The notes: generated by a model not told the origin, from the letters alone. Positions 1 through 6,133 are shown, counted from the stretch's first letter. The stretch: 6,611 bases of DNA from Planctomycetota bacterium (GCA_031270145.1 JAISYD010000004.1:1-6611), one strand, 5' to 3'. Numbers and translations are program-made.

Positions 1-803
1 ACCTCCCCGGCCAACCGGACCGCCAGTTTGTCCAGGGTCTCGGGAGCGGGAAGCTCCCCCACCCGGCCAAAGCCGTAAATCTTCGCCTGACCAAACAGGG
101 GATGGAGATCATAGGCCACCTCTTCATAAGGATGGGCCGCCAGCATGGCCGTCACCACCGCTTGGGCCGAGAACTCGCCCAGCACGGTTTCCAGCCGGTA
201 TTCGTCCGCTTCCTCAAAGGAGCCGGGTTGGCCTTGAAATGGCTTGGCATCGTCACCGCAGCGGAATGTCCCAACTCCCCTGACCCGGAAGGTGCAGTCG
301 GAATATTTCCCGATGCAGCCCGCCCCGGCGGTGCAAACCGCCGTCCGTACCGCCTCGATATGGGAGACGGGCACGAAGACCGTGAGTTTGAGCAGCTTCT
401 CCCGAATCTCCGGCTTGACCACCTCGGCGCCGACGAGGCCGGCCGCCCGGGCCAGGCAGTCGTTAACTCCGCCAGCCGCCATGTCAAGGCTGGTATGGGC
501 GGAATAGACGGCCAAGCCGGATTTGGCGATGGCGGCGGCCCGTCGGCCATCCGGATGACTTGCCGCCAAAGTCGAAAGGCCGCGGTAAAAACGGGGATGA
601 TGCGCCACCAGCATCCGGTAACGCCCTTTTTCCGCTTGGGCCAGAGTCGCCAGGGAAGCGTCGAGGCAAACTAGCACGCGATCCGCCGGCGCCTCCGGAT
701 CCCCCGCGTGCAAACCCGCCGGATCGCCGGCCAGCGCCAGGGCCGGCGGCGCGATTTGTTCCATCGCCCTCACAACATCCCTCACCCGAATCACGCCGCC
801 CAT
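1..803 (-). CDS. Nif3-like dinuclear metal-centre protein (YqfO type), 3' end cut by window edge
   Basis: This leftward gene starts at the ATG at 803-801 and stays open to the window edge, giving 267 complete codons. Seen: a GLHAGD motif at residues 30-35 (family GLQVGD), VAHHP at 66-70, SAHTSLD at 101-107 and HPYEEVAYDL at 224-233. In the Nif3/YbgI/YqfO family, the two adjacent histidines (H68, H69 here) and the Asp of the HTxLD motif (D107) bind a two-metal centre. The remaining His and Glu ligands belong to the C-terminal part, which lies outside the window. Residues about 135-240 form the CutA1/PII-like insert that separates YqfO-type proteins (about 370 aa) from short YbgI-type ones, so roughly 100 residues are missing. 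Start choice: GGGGAG at 809-814 lies five bases before the ATG. The molecular role of the family is not settled; a metal-dependent hydrolase or metal chaperone is usually proposed. The family is firm, the function open. Confidence 0.93.
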   Translation of the reverse strand, partial: MGGVIRVRDVVRAMEQIAPPALALAGDPAGLHAGDPEAPADRVLVCLDASLATLAQAEKGRYRMLVAHHPRFYRGLSTLAASHPDGRRAAAIAKSGLAVYSAHTSLDMAAGGVNDCLARAAGLVGAEVVKPEIREKLLKLTVFVPVSHIEAVRTAVCTAGAGCIGKYSDCTFRVRGVGTFRCGDDAKPFQGQPGSFEEADEYRLETVLGEFSAQAVVTAMLAAHPYEEVAYDLHPLFGQAKIYGFGRVGELPAPETLDKLAVRLAGE

Positions 804-828
804 GCTTTCTCCCCGGAAAAAAAACCGC

Positions 829-856
829 TTTACAAAGTTGTCCCCCGCCCTATATT
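829..856 (+). promoter_or_regulatory. Putative sigma70 promoter of the ACP-oxidoreductase unit
   Basis: TTTACA (829-834, five of six to TTGACA) is followed after 16 bases by TATATT (851-856, five of six to TATAAT); TATTAT at 853-858 with an 18-base spacer is an alternative -10. Transcription would begin near 864 and leave a leader of about 87 nt before the ACP start codon. It is the only good promoter match seen ahead of the two-gene unit. Confidence 0.55.
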
Positions 857-881
857 ATACACCATATGGGGAATCTTTCCA
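854..881 (-). promoter_or_regulatory. Putative sigma70 promoter of the nif3-like gene
   Basis: Read on the minus strand, TGGAAA (876-881, four of six to consensus) is followed after 16 bases by a perfect TATAAT (854-859). Initiation would fall near 847 and give a leader of about 45 nt. That leader contains a U8 run (A8 at 817-824 on the plus strand) just upstream of the ribosome binding site. The -10 box overlaps that of the opposite promoter. Confidence 0.5.
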
Positions 882-891
882 TCAGACCGCG

Positions 892-918
892 CGGAAGGCG
901 TTCGCCTTCCGTGTTTTT
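892..918 (+). terminator. Terminator-shaped hairpin in the ACP leader (possible attenuator)
   Basis: Bases 892-899 (CGGAAGGC) pair perfectly with 904-911 (GCCTTCCG) around a GTTC loop. The 8-bp stem is followed by TGTTTTTAT, so it has the form of an intrinsic terminator on the plus strand. It lies between the putative promoter (start near 864) and the ACP ribosome binding site, and no rightward gene ends upstream. A conditional attenuator or the end of a short leader RNA is therefore more likely than a gene-end terminator. Bases 887-893 (CCGCGCG) can also pair with 932-938 (CGCGCGG), next to the ribosome binding site, which gives an alternative or enclosing stem. Confidence 0.5.
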
Positions 919-950
919 ATCGCGCCGGGGACGCGCGGACAGGAGGAGAA

Positions 951-1196
951 ATGACTGAGCAGGAAATTCGCGACGCCGTCCTGGCCATAATCCAGGATGT
1001 CGCCGGACTCGACCAAACGCCGGAGGTGGACGGCGCGAAGCCGCTTCGGGATCAGCTTGAACTGGATTCGATGGACTTCCTCGACATAGTGATGGAACTC
1101 CGGAAACGCCACCGGATCGAAGTGCCGGAGGCGGATTACCCCCAACTCGCCAGCCTTGATTCCACCATCGCCTATCTCAAAGGCCGGCAGGCCTAA
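951..1196 (+). CDS. Free-standing acyl carrier protein (phosphopantetheine-binding)
   Basis: This 81-residue protein has the size and helix pattern of a discrete acyl carrier protein. The attachment motif is LELDSMDFLD, with Ser40 as the expected site for 4'-phosphopantetheine. The acidic stretch after it and the hydrophobic positions of helix II (FLDIVMEL) fit the carrier fold. The ATG at 951 was chosen over in-frame codons further upstream because an excellent AGGAGGAG at 941-948 sits two bases before it and the protein then matches the normal ACP length. Its stop is three bases before the FAD oxidoreductase start, so the two are almost certainly co-transcribed and may be translationally coupled. 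No fab genes are adjacent, which suggests a dedicated carrier for a specialised acyl chain rather than the housekeeping fatty-acid ACP. That last point is inference. Confidence 0.9.
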   Translation: MTEQEIRDAVLAIIQDVAGLDQTPEVDGAKPLRDQLELDSMDFLDIVMELRKRHRIEVPEADYPQLASLDSTIAYLKGRQA

Positions 1197-1199
1197 GGC

Positions 1200-2648
1200 A
1201 TGGCCTTTGACGTCGTCGTCATCGGCGCCGGCCCGTCCGGGCTGGCGGCCGCCGCCCGGCTGGCCCATTTCGGCGTCGGCGTGTGCCTCTTGGAGGCGCA
1301 CACCCGTCCGGGCGGGCTCAGTTCCTGGCACCAGGTCAAAGGCCGGGAAATTTCCTCCGGCCTGCACGCCCTCACCAATTATCGTCCCGACGGCCGAAGC
1401 GGCCCGCTGGGCCGCCTGCTCCGGCAATTGCGCCTAAGCCATGCCGATCTGGCCCTCCGGCCGCAAATCCGCTCCAGCATCCGTTTCCCTTCGGCTAGCC
1501 TCTCCTTCACCAACGATCCTGAATATTTCCGTTCCCTGGTGGCGGAAAGCTTCCCGGGCGAGATCGGCGGTTTCGACCGGTTCCGCCGCCTCGTCGCCGA
1601 TACGGACGAGGGCGAGCTAACCTTGCGGCAAACGTCGGCGCGGGACATCCTCGCCGCCCACATAAAAGATCCGCTCCTAGCCGACATGCTTCTCTGCCCG
1701 GTGATGTTTTACGGCAACCCCGGCGGGGTCGGCGACGGCAATGACGCCGCCCGCCAGGCGCCCGACATGGATTGGCTGCTCTTTTGCGTCACCTGGAAAT
1801 GCGTCTTCGAGTCCGGCTTCGCGCATCCGGCGCATGGCATGCGGCCGCTCTGGGAGGCGTTGATCCGCAGGATCCGGGAGAATGGCGGTGAAGTCAGGCT
1901 AGGCGCCGAAGTCGCCGGATTGGCGTCCGAGGCCGGCCGGGTGACCGCGGTCCGGCTGATCTCGGGAGAGGAGCTAACCGGGAAAATATTTTTTTCCTCC
2001 GCCGGAGCGGTGGAGACGGCCGCCCTTCTCGGCCAGGAGCCGGATCGGCCGGTCGGCGGCGTCAGCGTGGCCGAAGGCGTGGCCCTGTTGGACGGGCCGG
2101 CGAGCGAAATCGGCATGGCCGACACGGTGATTTTCTATTCCTTCTCCAACCGCTTCAGCTATGGCCGCCCGGACGGGCTGGTCGGAGAGGGAAACGGCGT
2201 AATCTGCGCCACCGGCAATTACGCACCCATCCCCGGTCGCGCCGCCGAAACCAATGCCGATCCCGGTTGCCTCAAGATCACCCAGTTGGCCTCGTTTCCC
2301 GCCTGGAGCCGTTTGGACGCGGACGCCTATGCCGCCGCCAAGCAAAAAACCGCCGCCGGCATGGCCGCCGCCTTGGCGCGGCTGAAGGTGGAACTCCTGG
2401 CCAAGGGCGGATCCGGCCACAAGCGCGTCGCCCCCTTCGACGATCTTTTCACGCCCATGACCCTTCGCCGCTACGCCCGTCACTCCGAGGCCGCCCTTTA
2501 CGGCAGTCCGGTCAAGACCCGCGCCGGCGCCGCCTTCCGGGACAACCTTTTTCTCATTGGCGCGGATCAGGGTTTTCAGGGCATTGTCGGAGCCATGCTG
2601 TCCGGAGTGGCGATGGCCAACCTGCACGTCCTCAAAAAAAACCTGTAG
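1200..2648 (+). CDS. CrtI-like FAD-dependent oxidoreductase (phytoene desaturase/amine oxidase superfamily)
   Basis: The 482-residue product opens with a dinucleotide-binding Rossmann motif: VIGAGPSG at residues 7-14, Glu32 at the end of the second strand (FAD ribose ligand) and RPGG at 36-39. The segment AHGMRPLWEALIRRI (211-225), followed by NGGEVRLGAEV (228-238), is the typical CrtI-type second element. The C-terminal motif FLIGADQGFQGIVGAMLSG (451-469) is the FAD-contacting end of the family. The length is normal. Family members include carotenoid desaturases, isomerases and saturases that introduce, move or remove C=C bonds in lipophilic chains; no membrane segment is evident. The start at 1200 has little Shine-Dalgarno sequence (TAAGG is too close), so coupling to the ACP stop is likely. 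No phytoene synthase gene is near, so a carotenoid role is not supported; an ACP-bound acyl or polyene substrate is the better guess. An A8 run at 2634-2641 lies five codons before the stop. Confidence 0.85.
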   Translation: MAFDVVVIGAGPSGLAAAARLAHFGVGVCLLEAHTRPGGLSSWHQVKGREISSGLHALTNYRPDGRSGPLGRLLRQLRLSHADLALRPQIRSSIRFPSASLSFTNDPEYFRSLVAESFPGEIGGFDRFRRLVADTDEGELTLRQTSARDILAAHIKDPLLADMLLCPVMFYGNPGGVGDGNDAARQAPDMDWLLFCVTWKCVFESGFAHPAHGMRPLWEALIRRIRENGGEVRLGAEVAGLASEAGRVTAVRLISGEELTGKIFFSSAGAVETAALLGQEPDRPVGGVSVAEGVALLDGPASEIGMADTVIFYSFSNRFSYGRPDGLVGEGNGVICATGNYAPIPGRAAETNADPGCLKITQLASFPAWSRLDADAYAAAKQKTAAGMAAALARLKVELLAKGGSGHKRVAPFDDLFTPMTLRRYARHSEAALYGSPVKTRAGAAFRDNLFLIGADQGFQGIVGAMLSGVAMANLHVLKKNL

Positions 2649-2652
2649 CATG

Positions 2653-3435
2653 TCACTTGGGCCGGGGAACAAACAGATAGGACGATTTATCCTCCCGGCC
2701 CGATCCCGTCCGGCGGCCATTCGGCGTACCCGGAGGACCGGCCGGAAAAGATTTCGCCCCGTTCGGCCCGGCCGCGGCGCGGGCCCGGGTTGAATACGGC
2801 TTGTCCGGCGCGACTTTCCTTCCTCCCGCGGCCGGAGGGTATTTTTCAATCGAGTACTCGTTGTCCGGCCTCCCCCAGCCGTAGTCCAGGGCTTCGCCGC
2901 TCAACGATTTGACCAAGCTATGGCAGATGCGCGAGGCCAAAATCGACAGGCTGTCCCCATGGAGCCAGCCGGCGCTGCCGGTATGGGCCCGCGATCCGCT
3001 CCACAACACCCTGCCGGTAGCCGATTCCAGCAACCTCGCGGTGACGCCGACCGCCGGCTGCTCTCCCACGCCGGATTTGTAGGTGTATTCGGTGACCCGG
3101 CCGGTGAGGATCATGGGGGCGCCAACCAACATCCCCGTTTCCTCCGGGGAGAGGATTTCCCCTTCGCGGCTGGCGGCCCGGGCGGCGACCACCTCGGGCG
3201 TGACGACGGTATAGCATCCCAGCGCGTATAACTCATTCGCCATGATGTCGGCCACGATCAGGCCGGATCCCGGCGATTCCGCCACGCCCTGGAAAGGCAT
3301 CACCGCCACCAGCATATTTTCCGACGTATCCCTGCCGCTCGACATGTGATTGCGTTGATACCGGTTCGAGCAACCCGGCGCAACCAGAGCCAGGGCAAAC
3401 GCCAATATCAAGAATCTTATGCCATGCATCGTCAT
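2653..3435 (-). CDS. Putative lipoprotein with CsgG/LpoB-like core and basic Pro/Gly-rich tail
   Basis: The 260-residue product begins with a short N-region, a hydrophobic stretch (FLILAFALALVA, residues 8-19) and PGC, so Cys22 is the likely lipidated residue. The lipobox is imperfect because Ala occupies -3. Residues about 42-178 resemble the nucleotide-free TolB-N/CsgG/LpoB fold: VAVMPFQG (43-50), a helix with IVADIMANEL (60-69), YTVVTPEVV (75-83), then ILTGRVTEYTY (109-119) and GRVLWSG (141-147). Members are usually periplasmic outer-membrane lipoproteins acting in secretion, flagellar or cell-wall complexes; the exact role here is not recognised. Residues about 188-260 form a low-complexity basic Gly/Pro/Arg-rich tail. 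The start is ambiguous: GGGGAG (3439-3444) is three bases from the ATG at 3435 but nine from the ATG at 3429, and the latter spacing is more usual. The gene converges on the oxidoreductase gene, with four bases between stops. Confidence 0.75.
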   Translation of the reverse strand: MTMHGIRFLILAFALALVAPGCSNRYQRNHMSSGRDTSENMLVAVMPFQGVAESPGSGLIVADIMANELYALGCYTVVTPEVVAARAASREGEILSPEETGMLVGAPMILTGRVTEYTYKSGVGEQPAVGVTARLLESATGRVLWSGSRAHTGSAGWLHGDSLSILASRICHSLVKSLSGEALDYGWGRPDNEYSIEKYPPAAGGRKVAPDKPYSTRARAAAGPNGAKSFPAGPPGTPNGRRTGSGREDKSSYLFVPRPK

Positions 3436-3501
3436 ATGCTCCCCGGAAAATCTCCAGCCGTTACTTTCGGAATCGGCAACATTCCTTTTGGCGATTCCGC
3501 G

Positions 3502-3530
3502 ATTAAATAGTCGTCCCTGAAAAGCGGCAA
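3502..3530 (-). promoter_or_regulatory. Possible promoter of the lipoprotein gene
   Basis: On the minus strand TTGCCG (3525-3530, four of six) is followed after 17 bases by TTTAAT (3502-3507, five of six). Initiation would fall near 3495, giving a leader of about 60 nt. It is the best promoter-like pair in the 245-bp gap between the ROK stop and the lipoprotein start. The only other structure seen in that gap is a 6-bp inverted repeat (CCGGAA...TTCCGG) without a T run. No clear ROK terminator was found there, so read-through from the ROK gene is also possible. Confidence 0.35.
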
Positions 3531-3680
3531 GAACCTAGAAAATTCGCATAAAGTCGAGTACTTCCGGAAAGCCCGGGGATATTCCGGCGACGACGGCCAG
3601 GCGCGGCTCTCGGTCTTCCATGCTCCCGCCTTCCCTTCCCGCGCCGGAAATTGCATGCCTCCGTACTACGCTTTCCGAAG

Positions 3681-4916
3681 TCAGGCGTGGGTCTTGGCCG
3701 CTTCGTTCAGTCCGCCGGTATCGACCAGCAGGTGCTTGACAATGCAGGCGGTGGCGCCGATATAGGTGTGCCGGGACTGAAAATCGCTGCGGAGGAACAT
3801 GTCATCCACAATGGTCTCGTTGATGGAAAAGATCTTTTCCTTGAAATATTCCAGCAGGCGGTTGTTGGCGAACAACTCGCCGAACAGGATGATCCTGTCC
3901 GGAGCGAGAACCTGGACCGCGTTGTTGACCACAACGGCGAGGCGAAAGGAAATGTCTTTCAGGTAATCCTCCAGCGGCGGAAAAGCGACCTCCAAATACT
4001 TGTCGAGATTTTCGCGGCAAGGCGGACCGACCCTGTCGCGCAGCGCGCGAAGAGCCTTGGCCTTGGCCAATCCGGAAAGCCGTTCCATCTCGGCGGCTAT
4101 GGCGTCGACCGACAACTTGGTTTCGAGGCAACCGACCTTGCCGCAACGGCATCTTTCCCCAATCCCGTCGACGAAATTATGCCCCAACTCGGCGGTATGG
4201 AAGTTGCGGCCCTTGAACACTTTCCCGCCGATGACCGAGACCGAGCCGATGCCCGGCCCCCATTGGACGGCAAGAACATTTGGATGTTCGATTTCCCCGT
4301 AAAGAAGGGCGGCCTCGATAAGCGCGCAGACGTTGCTTTCGACGTAAACGGGAATGTGAAGCTCGTTCTCCAGCAAGCGCCGTACCGGTACGGGCTGCTC
4401 CCAAATCGAATAGGCTTTCAGGCTGATTCCCTCTATATGGTTTACCGGGCCCAAAACGGCGACGCCCACCCCGAGAATCCTGTCCTTGGCAAGCTGGTTG
4501 TCCCACAACAGCTTGATGCAACGCTCGGCCAGGTGCGCCAGAAACAGATCCGGCGACAGCGAGCGGCGAGTCGGCACGACGACGCTGTCGACGAGGGATG
4601 CGGCGAGATTGCAGATGGAAAGAGTGGCGCTGTCGGGAAAGATGGCTATGGAGAGTACGTGTTTGTAGTCGTAGTTCAACCCGACCGGACACTTTTTCCT
4701 CCCCACTTTTCCGGGCGAATCGAGCTCCTCGTGTTGAACGAGCAGGTTTTTTTGCAGAAGTTCGTTGCAGATTGACGTCACCGTCGCCGGAGTGACGTTC
4801 AACTCGGCGGCAATGTCGATCCGGGACAACGGGCCGTTGGCGAGCAGCAGCCTGAAAGTGGACGAACGGTTGATCACTTTGACATTCTCGATGTTTTGAC
4901 CCTTGACCCGCATCAT
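3681..4916 (-). CDS. ROK-family transcriptional regulator (NagC/Mlc/XylR type)
   Basis: The 411-residue product has an N-terminal winged helix (about 19-65) with recognition region ELNVTPATVTSICNELLQ (38-55), then an ROK sugar-kinase-like domain. Seen in that domain: ELGH at 243-246 and CRCGKVGCLE at 256-265, the His-Cys3 zinc site (H246, C256, C258, C263). WGPGIGSVSV (219-228) matches the glycine-rich region. In ROK kinases the position reading ESNVCA here (193-198) is usually E-N-D-A-N; the catalytic Asp is absent, so this is a regulator rather than a sugar kinase. Start choice: GGAG at 4923-4926 lies six bases before the ATG at 4916 (a second ATG follows at 4913), and this length is typical. 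The frame stays open up to 5090, but that extension resembles nothing. ROK regulators usually repress sugar uptake or catabolism genes and release DNA on binding a sugar. The neighbouring co-directional transporter is the obvious candidate target. Confidence 0.93.
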   Translation of the reverse strand: MMRVKGQNIENVKVINRSSTFRLLLANGPLSRIDIAAELNVTPATVTSICNELLQKNLLVQHEELDSPGKVGRKKCPVGLNYDYKHVLSIAIFPDSATLSICNLAASLVDSVVVPTRRSLSPDLFLAHLAERCIKLLWDNQLAKDRILGVGVAVLGPVNHIEGISLKAYSIWEQPVPVRRLLENELHIPVYVESNVCALIEAALLYGEIEHPNVLAVQWGPGIGSVSVIGGKVFKGRNFHTAELGHNFVDGIGERCRCGKVGCLETKLSVDAIAAEMERLSGLAKAKALRALRDRVGPPCRENLDKYLEVAFPPLEDYLKDISFRLAVVVNNAVQVLAPDRIILFGELFANNRLLEYFKEKIFSINETIVDDMFLRSDFQSRHTYIGATACIVKHLLVDTGGLNEAAKTHA

Positions 4917-4922
4917 GCAATA

Positions 4923-4939
4923 CTCCAGTATCCGACTGG
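4923..4939 (-). promoter_or_regulatory. Short inverted repeat covering the ROK ribosome binding site
   Basis: CCAGT and ACTGG (4925-4929 and 4935-4939) form a perfect 5-bp inverted repeat with a 5-base loop. On the minus strand its second arm ends in the GG of the ROK ribosome binding site (GGAG at 4923-4926). It could weakly mask the site in RNA or act as a small protein-binding palindrome. At this length chance is a serious alternative. Confidence 0.25.
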
Positions 4940-5096
4940 GACGATTCGCACTCCCCGCGGGTACATGCGCTTCGCCTTTATGAACAAACGCCAATTCCGT
5001 CCCGCCAGTCTTGGAAACGGCGGCGAAACGCGCCTTGTCTCCATGAATCCGGCGGCAGCCAAATGTTATCCCGCTTTCGCGAATCCGCAAGGCGTT

Positions 5097-6011
5097 TCAA
5101 TCGGCCGGGGAAGCGGCGCCGCGATTCGCCTTTCTGTTTCTTCCGAAGTAAAGCACCCCAAAGGCGCTTCCCAGAACGAGAACGGAACCGGCAAGATGCA
5201 TGAACGTCAGGCGCCGGCCCATGACGGCGACATTGAACAGCATGGTGAACACGGGAATAAGCAGAAGAAGTATCTTGATCAAGTATACGGGCAGCCTGGC
5301 AAGGCACTTGTAATAAAAAACATAGATGAGCGTCTGCGCCGCGGCGCCGAGGGCCAGAACGGCGAGAAGTTCCCGATTCCGGCCGATTTCGGCCAATTCT
5401 CCCCACAATCCGGCGGCGCTGGCGACGGCGGAGAAAATCAACAGCGTGAAAAGATTGTTGTAGTAGGCGATGACGGTGTTCGATGTGCCGTGGCGGCGCT
5501 GAACATGTTGGATGAGGAAGGCGTTCAAGGTGACGAAAAAGGCGCTCATGACGAAGAAAATGTCGAAAGGCTGGAAGTGAAGATCGTAAGGGTTGACGCC
5601 CAGGACCAGGCAGACGCCGACAAGGATGGTGGCGGTGAAAAACCAATCCAGCTTTCCGAAGTGGAACCGGTAAATCATGATGGTCATGGCATTTGCCATG
5701 ATGACGTCCGTCTTGAGCAATACGGTTCCGGTATCGGCGTTGGAATAGCGGAAGCCGATGAAGGAAGTGGCGTCGAGAAGAAAGCCCAGGGCGCCGATGC
5801 AGAACAGTTTTGCCCCGGCGCCGTCGAGACGGCAAAGGCGGCCCATGGATCGCGAGCGCATGAGCATGGCGGTAAGGATGAGGAACGTACCGAAGCGGAC
5901 GGCGGCCCCGGTGATGAAGGGCGATATGATTTTGGCGGCGCTGTTCATGAGCAGGAAATGTCCGGCCCATATGGCGGCGAGCAGGACGGCAAGAAGGTGG
6001 TTTTTGTTCAT
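5097..6011 (-). CDS. EamA/DMT-superfamily membrane transporter
   Basis: The 304-residue, strongly hydrophobic protein fits the ten-helix drug/metabolite transporter fold, built from two EamA repeats (about residues 5-138 and 148-290). The first helix carries AAIWAGHFLLMN (12-23), close to the common IWGxxF opening, followed by SPFITGAAVRFGTF (30-43), the usual helix-2 segment with a conserved Arg. Further hydrophobic segments lie near 70-88, 98-114, 121-138, 150-168, 180-200, 215-234, 241-263 and 271-289. The C-terminus (about 291-304) is basic and probably cytoplasmic. Start choice: TGGAGA about 7 bases before the ATG at 6011; an upstream in-frame GTG (6071) lacks a good site and would place a polar segment before helix 1. 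Family members export or import amino acids, nucleosides, sugars or phosphate esters; the substrate cannot be read from sequence. The ROK gene follows 180 bp downstream in the same direction, with no clear terminator between them. Confidence 0.88.
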   Translation of the reverse strand: MNKNHLLAVLLAAIWAGHFLLMNSAAKIISPFITGAAVRFGTFLILTAMLMRSRSMGRLCRLDGAGAKLFCIGALGFLLDATSFIGFRYSNADTGTVLLKTDVIMANAMTIMIYRFHFGKLDWFFTATILVGVCLVLGVNPYDLHFQPFDIFFVMSAFFVTLNAFLIQHVQRRHGTSNTVIAYYNNLFTLLIFSAVASAAGLWGELAEIGRNRELLAVLALGAAAQTLIYVFYYKCLARLPVYLIKILLLLIPVFTMLFNVAVMGRRLTFMHLAGSVLVLGSAFGVLYFGRNRKANRGAASPAD

Positions 6012-6083
6012 GAAATGTTCTCCAAAGCGGTTTCCGCCGCGTCGCGGCACGACAAAGGGAAAACTGGACACGGGTCAAAAGAT

Positions 6084-6106
6084 TATTTGTTTCGTTAAAA
6101 CAATTA
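6084..6106. promoter_or_regulatory. Candidate ROK operator: 23-bp inverted repeat over the transporter -10/+1 region
   Basis: TATTTGTTT (6084-6092) and AAACAATTA (6098-6106) are inverted copies matching at eight of nine positions around CGTTA. The right arm overlaps the minus-strand -10 box (6103-6108) and the left arm lies just past the expected start site, the classic position for a repressor. The TTTGTTT half-site resembles the operator of the ROK regulator XylR of Bacillus, which is built of GTTTGTTT-type arms. Since the nearest regulator gene encodes an ROK protein, it is the natural candidate ligand. Confidence 0.5.
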
Positions 6107-6108
6107 TA
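6103..6108 (-). promoter_or_regulatory. Putative -10 box of the transporter promoter
   Basis: The minus strand reads a perfect TATAAT here, preceded directly by TG. No good -35 box is found 16-18 bases upstream (around 6126-6131), so the promoter may depend on the -10 region, flanking A/T tracts or an activator. Initiation would fall near 6096, about 85 bases before the transporter ATG. Confidence 0.45.
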
Positions 6109-6133
6109 CATCAATACGTTGCTTGAGCATAGA

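Noticed and set aside
102..674. Rightward 190-codon open frame at the left edge
   Set aside because: It is antisense to the Nif3-like gene, whose metal motifs are clear on the other strand.
708..950. In-frame extension of the ACP gene to an ATG at 708
   Set aside because: It would cross the promoter and leader hairpin and add 81 unrelated residues; AGGAGGAG supports the start at 951.
2634..2690. T8 run on the minus strand past the lipoprotein stop as an intrinsic terminator
   Set aside because: No adjacent upstream stem could be built, only a broken one with mismatches. The run is explained by Lys codons at the oxidoreductase C-terminus.
1974..2849. Leftward 291-codon open frame across the oxidoreductase 3' end
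   Set aside because: It overlaps both the CrtI-like gene and the lipoprotein gene and is a Gly-rich shadow without motifs.
3432..3656. 74-codon leftward reading frame between the ROK and lipoprotein genes, ending in an ATGA overlap with the lipoprotein start
   Set aside because: Its only Shine-Dalgarno-like GGAGG is one base from the ATG, the protein shows no recognisable motif or hydrophobic pattern, and a likely promoter for the next gene lies inside it.
3651..4775. Long rightward open frame (374 codons) opposite the ROK gene
   Set aside because: The opposite strand encodes a complete ROK regulator with zinc and helix-turn-helix motifs; this frame has no family features or convincing ribosome site.
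5076..5083. TTCGCGAA palindrome downstream of the transporter as an operator for the ROK gene
   Set aside because: Eight bases in GC-rich DNA, partly next to coding sequence, without a nearby convincing promoter; chance is sufficient.
4896..6098. Long rightward open frame (400 codons) opposite the transporter gene
   Set aside because: It is antisense to a clearly hydrophobic ten-helix transporter and its product is a Gly/Glu/Asp-rich composition typical of a shadow frame in GC-rich DNA.
4978..6114. Leftward 378-codon open frame overlapping the transporter gene in another frame
   Set aside because: Its product is Arg/His/Pro-rich with no domain, whereas the overlapping frame gives the transporter.
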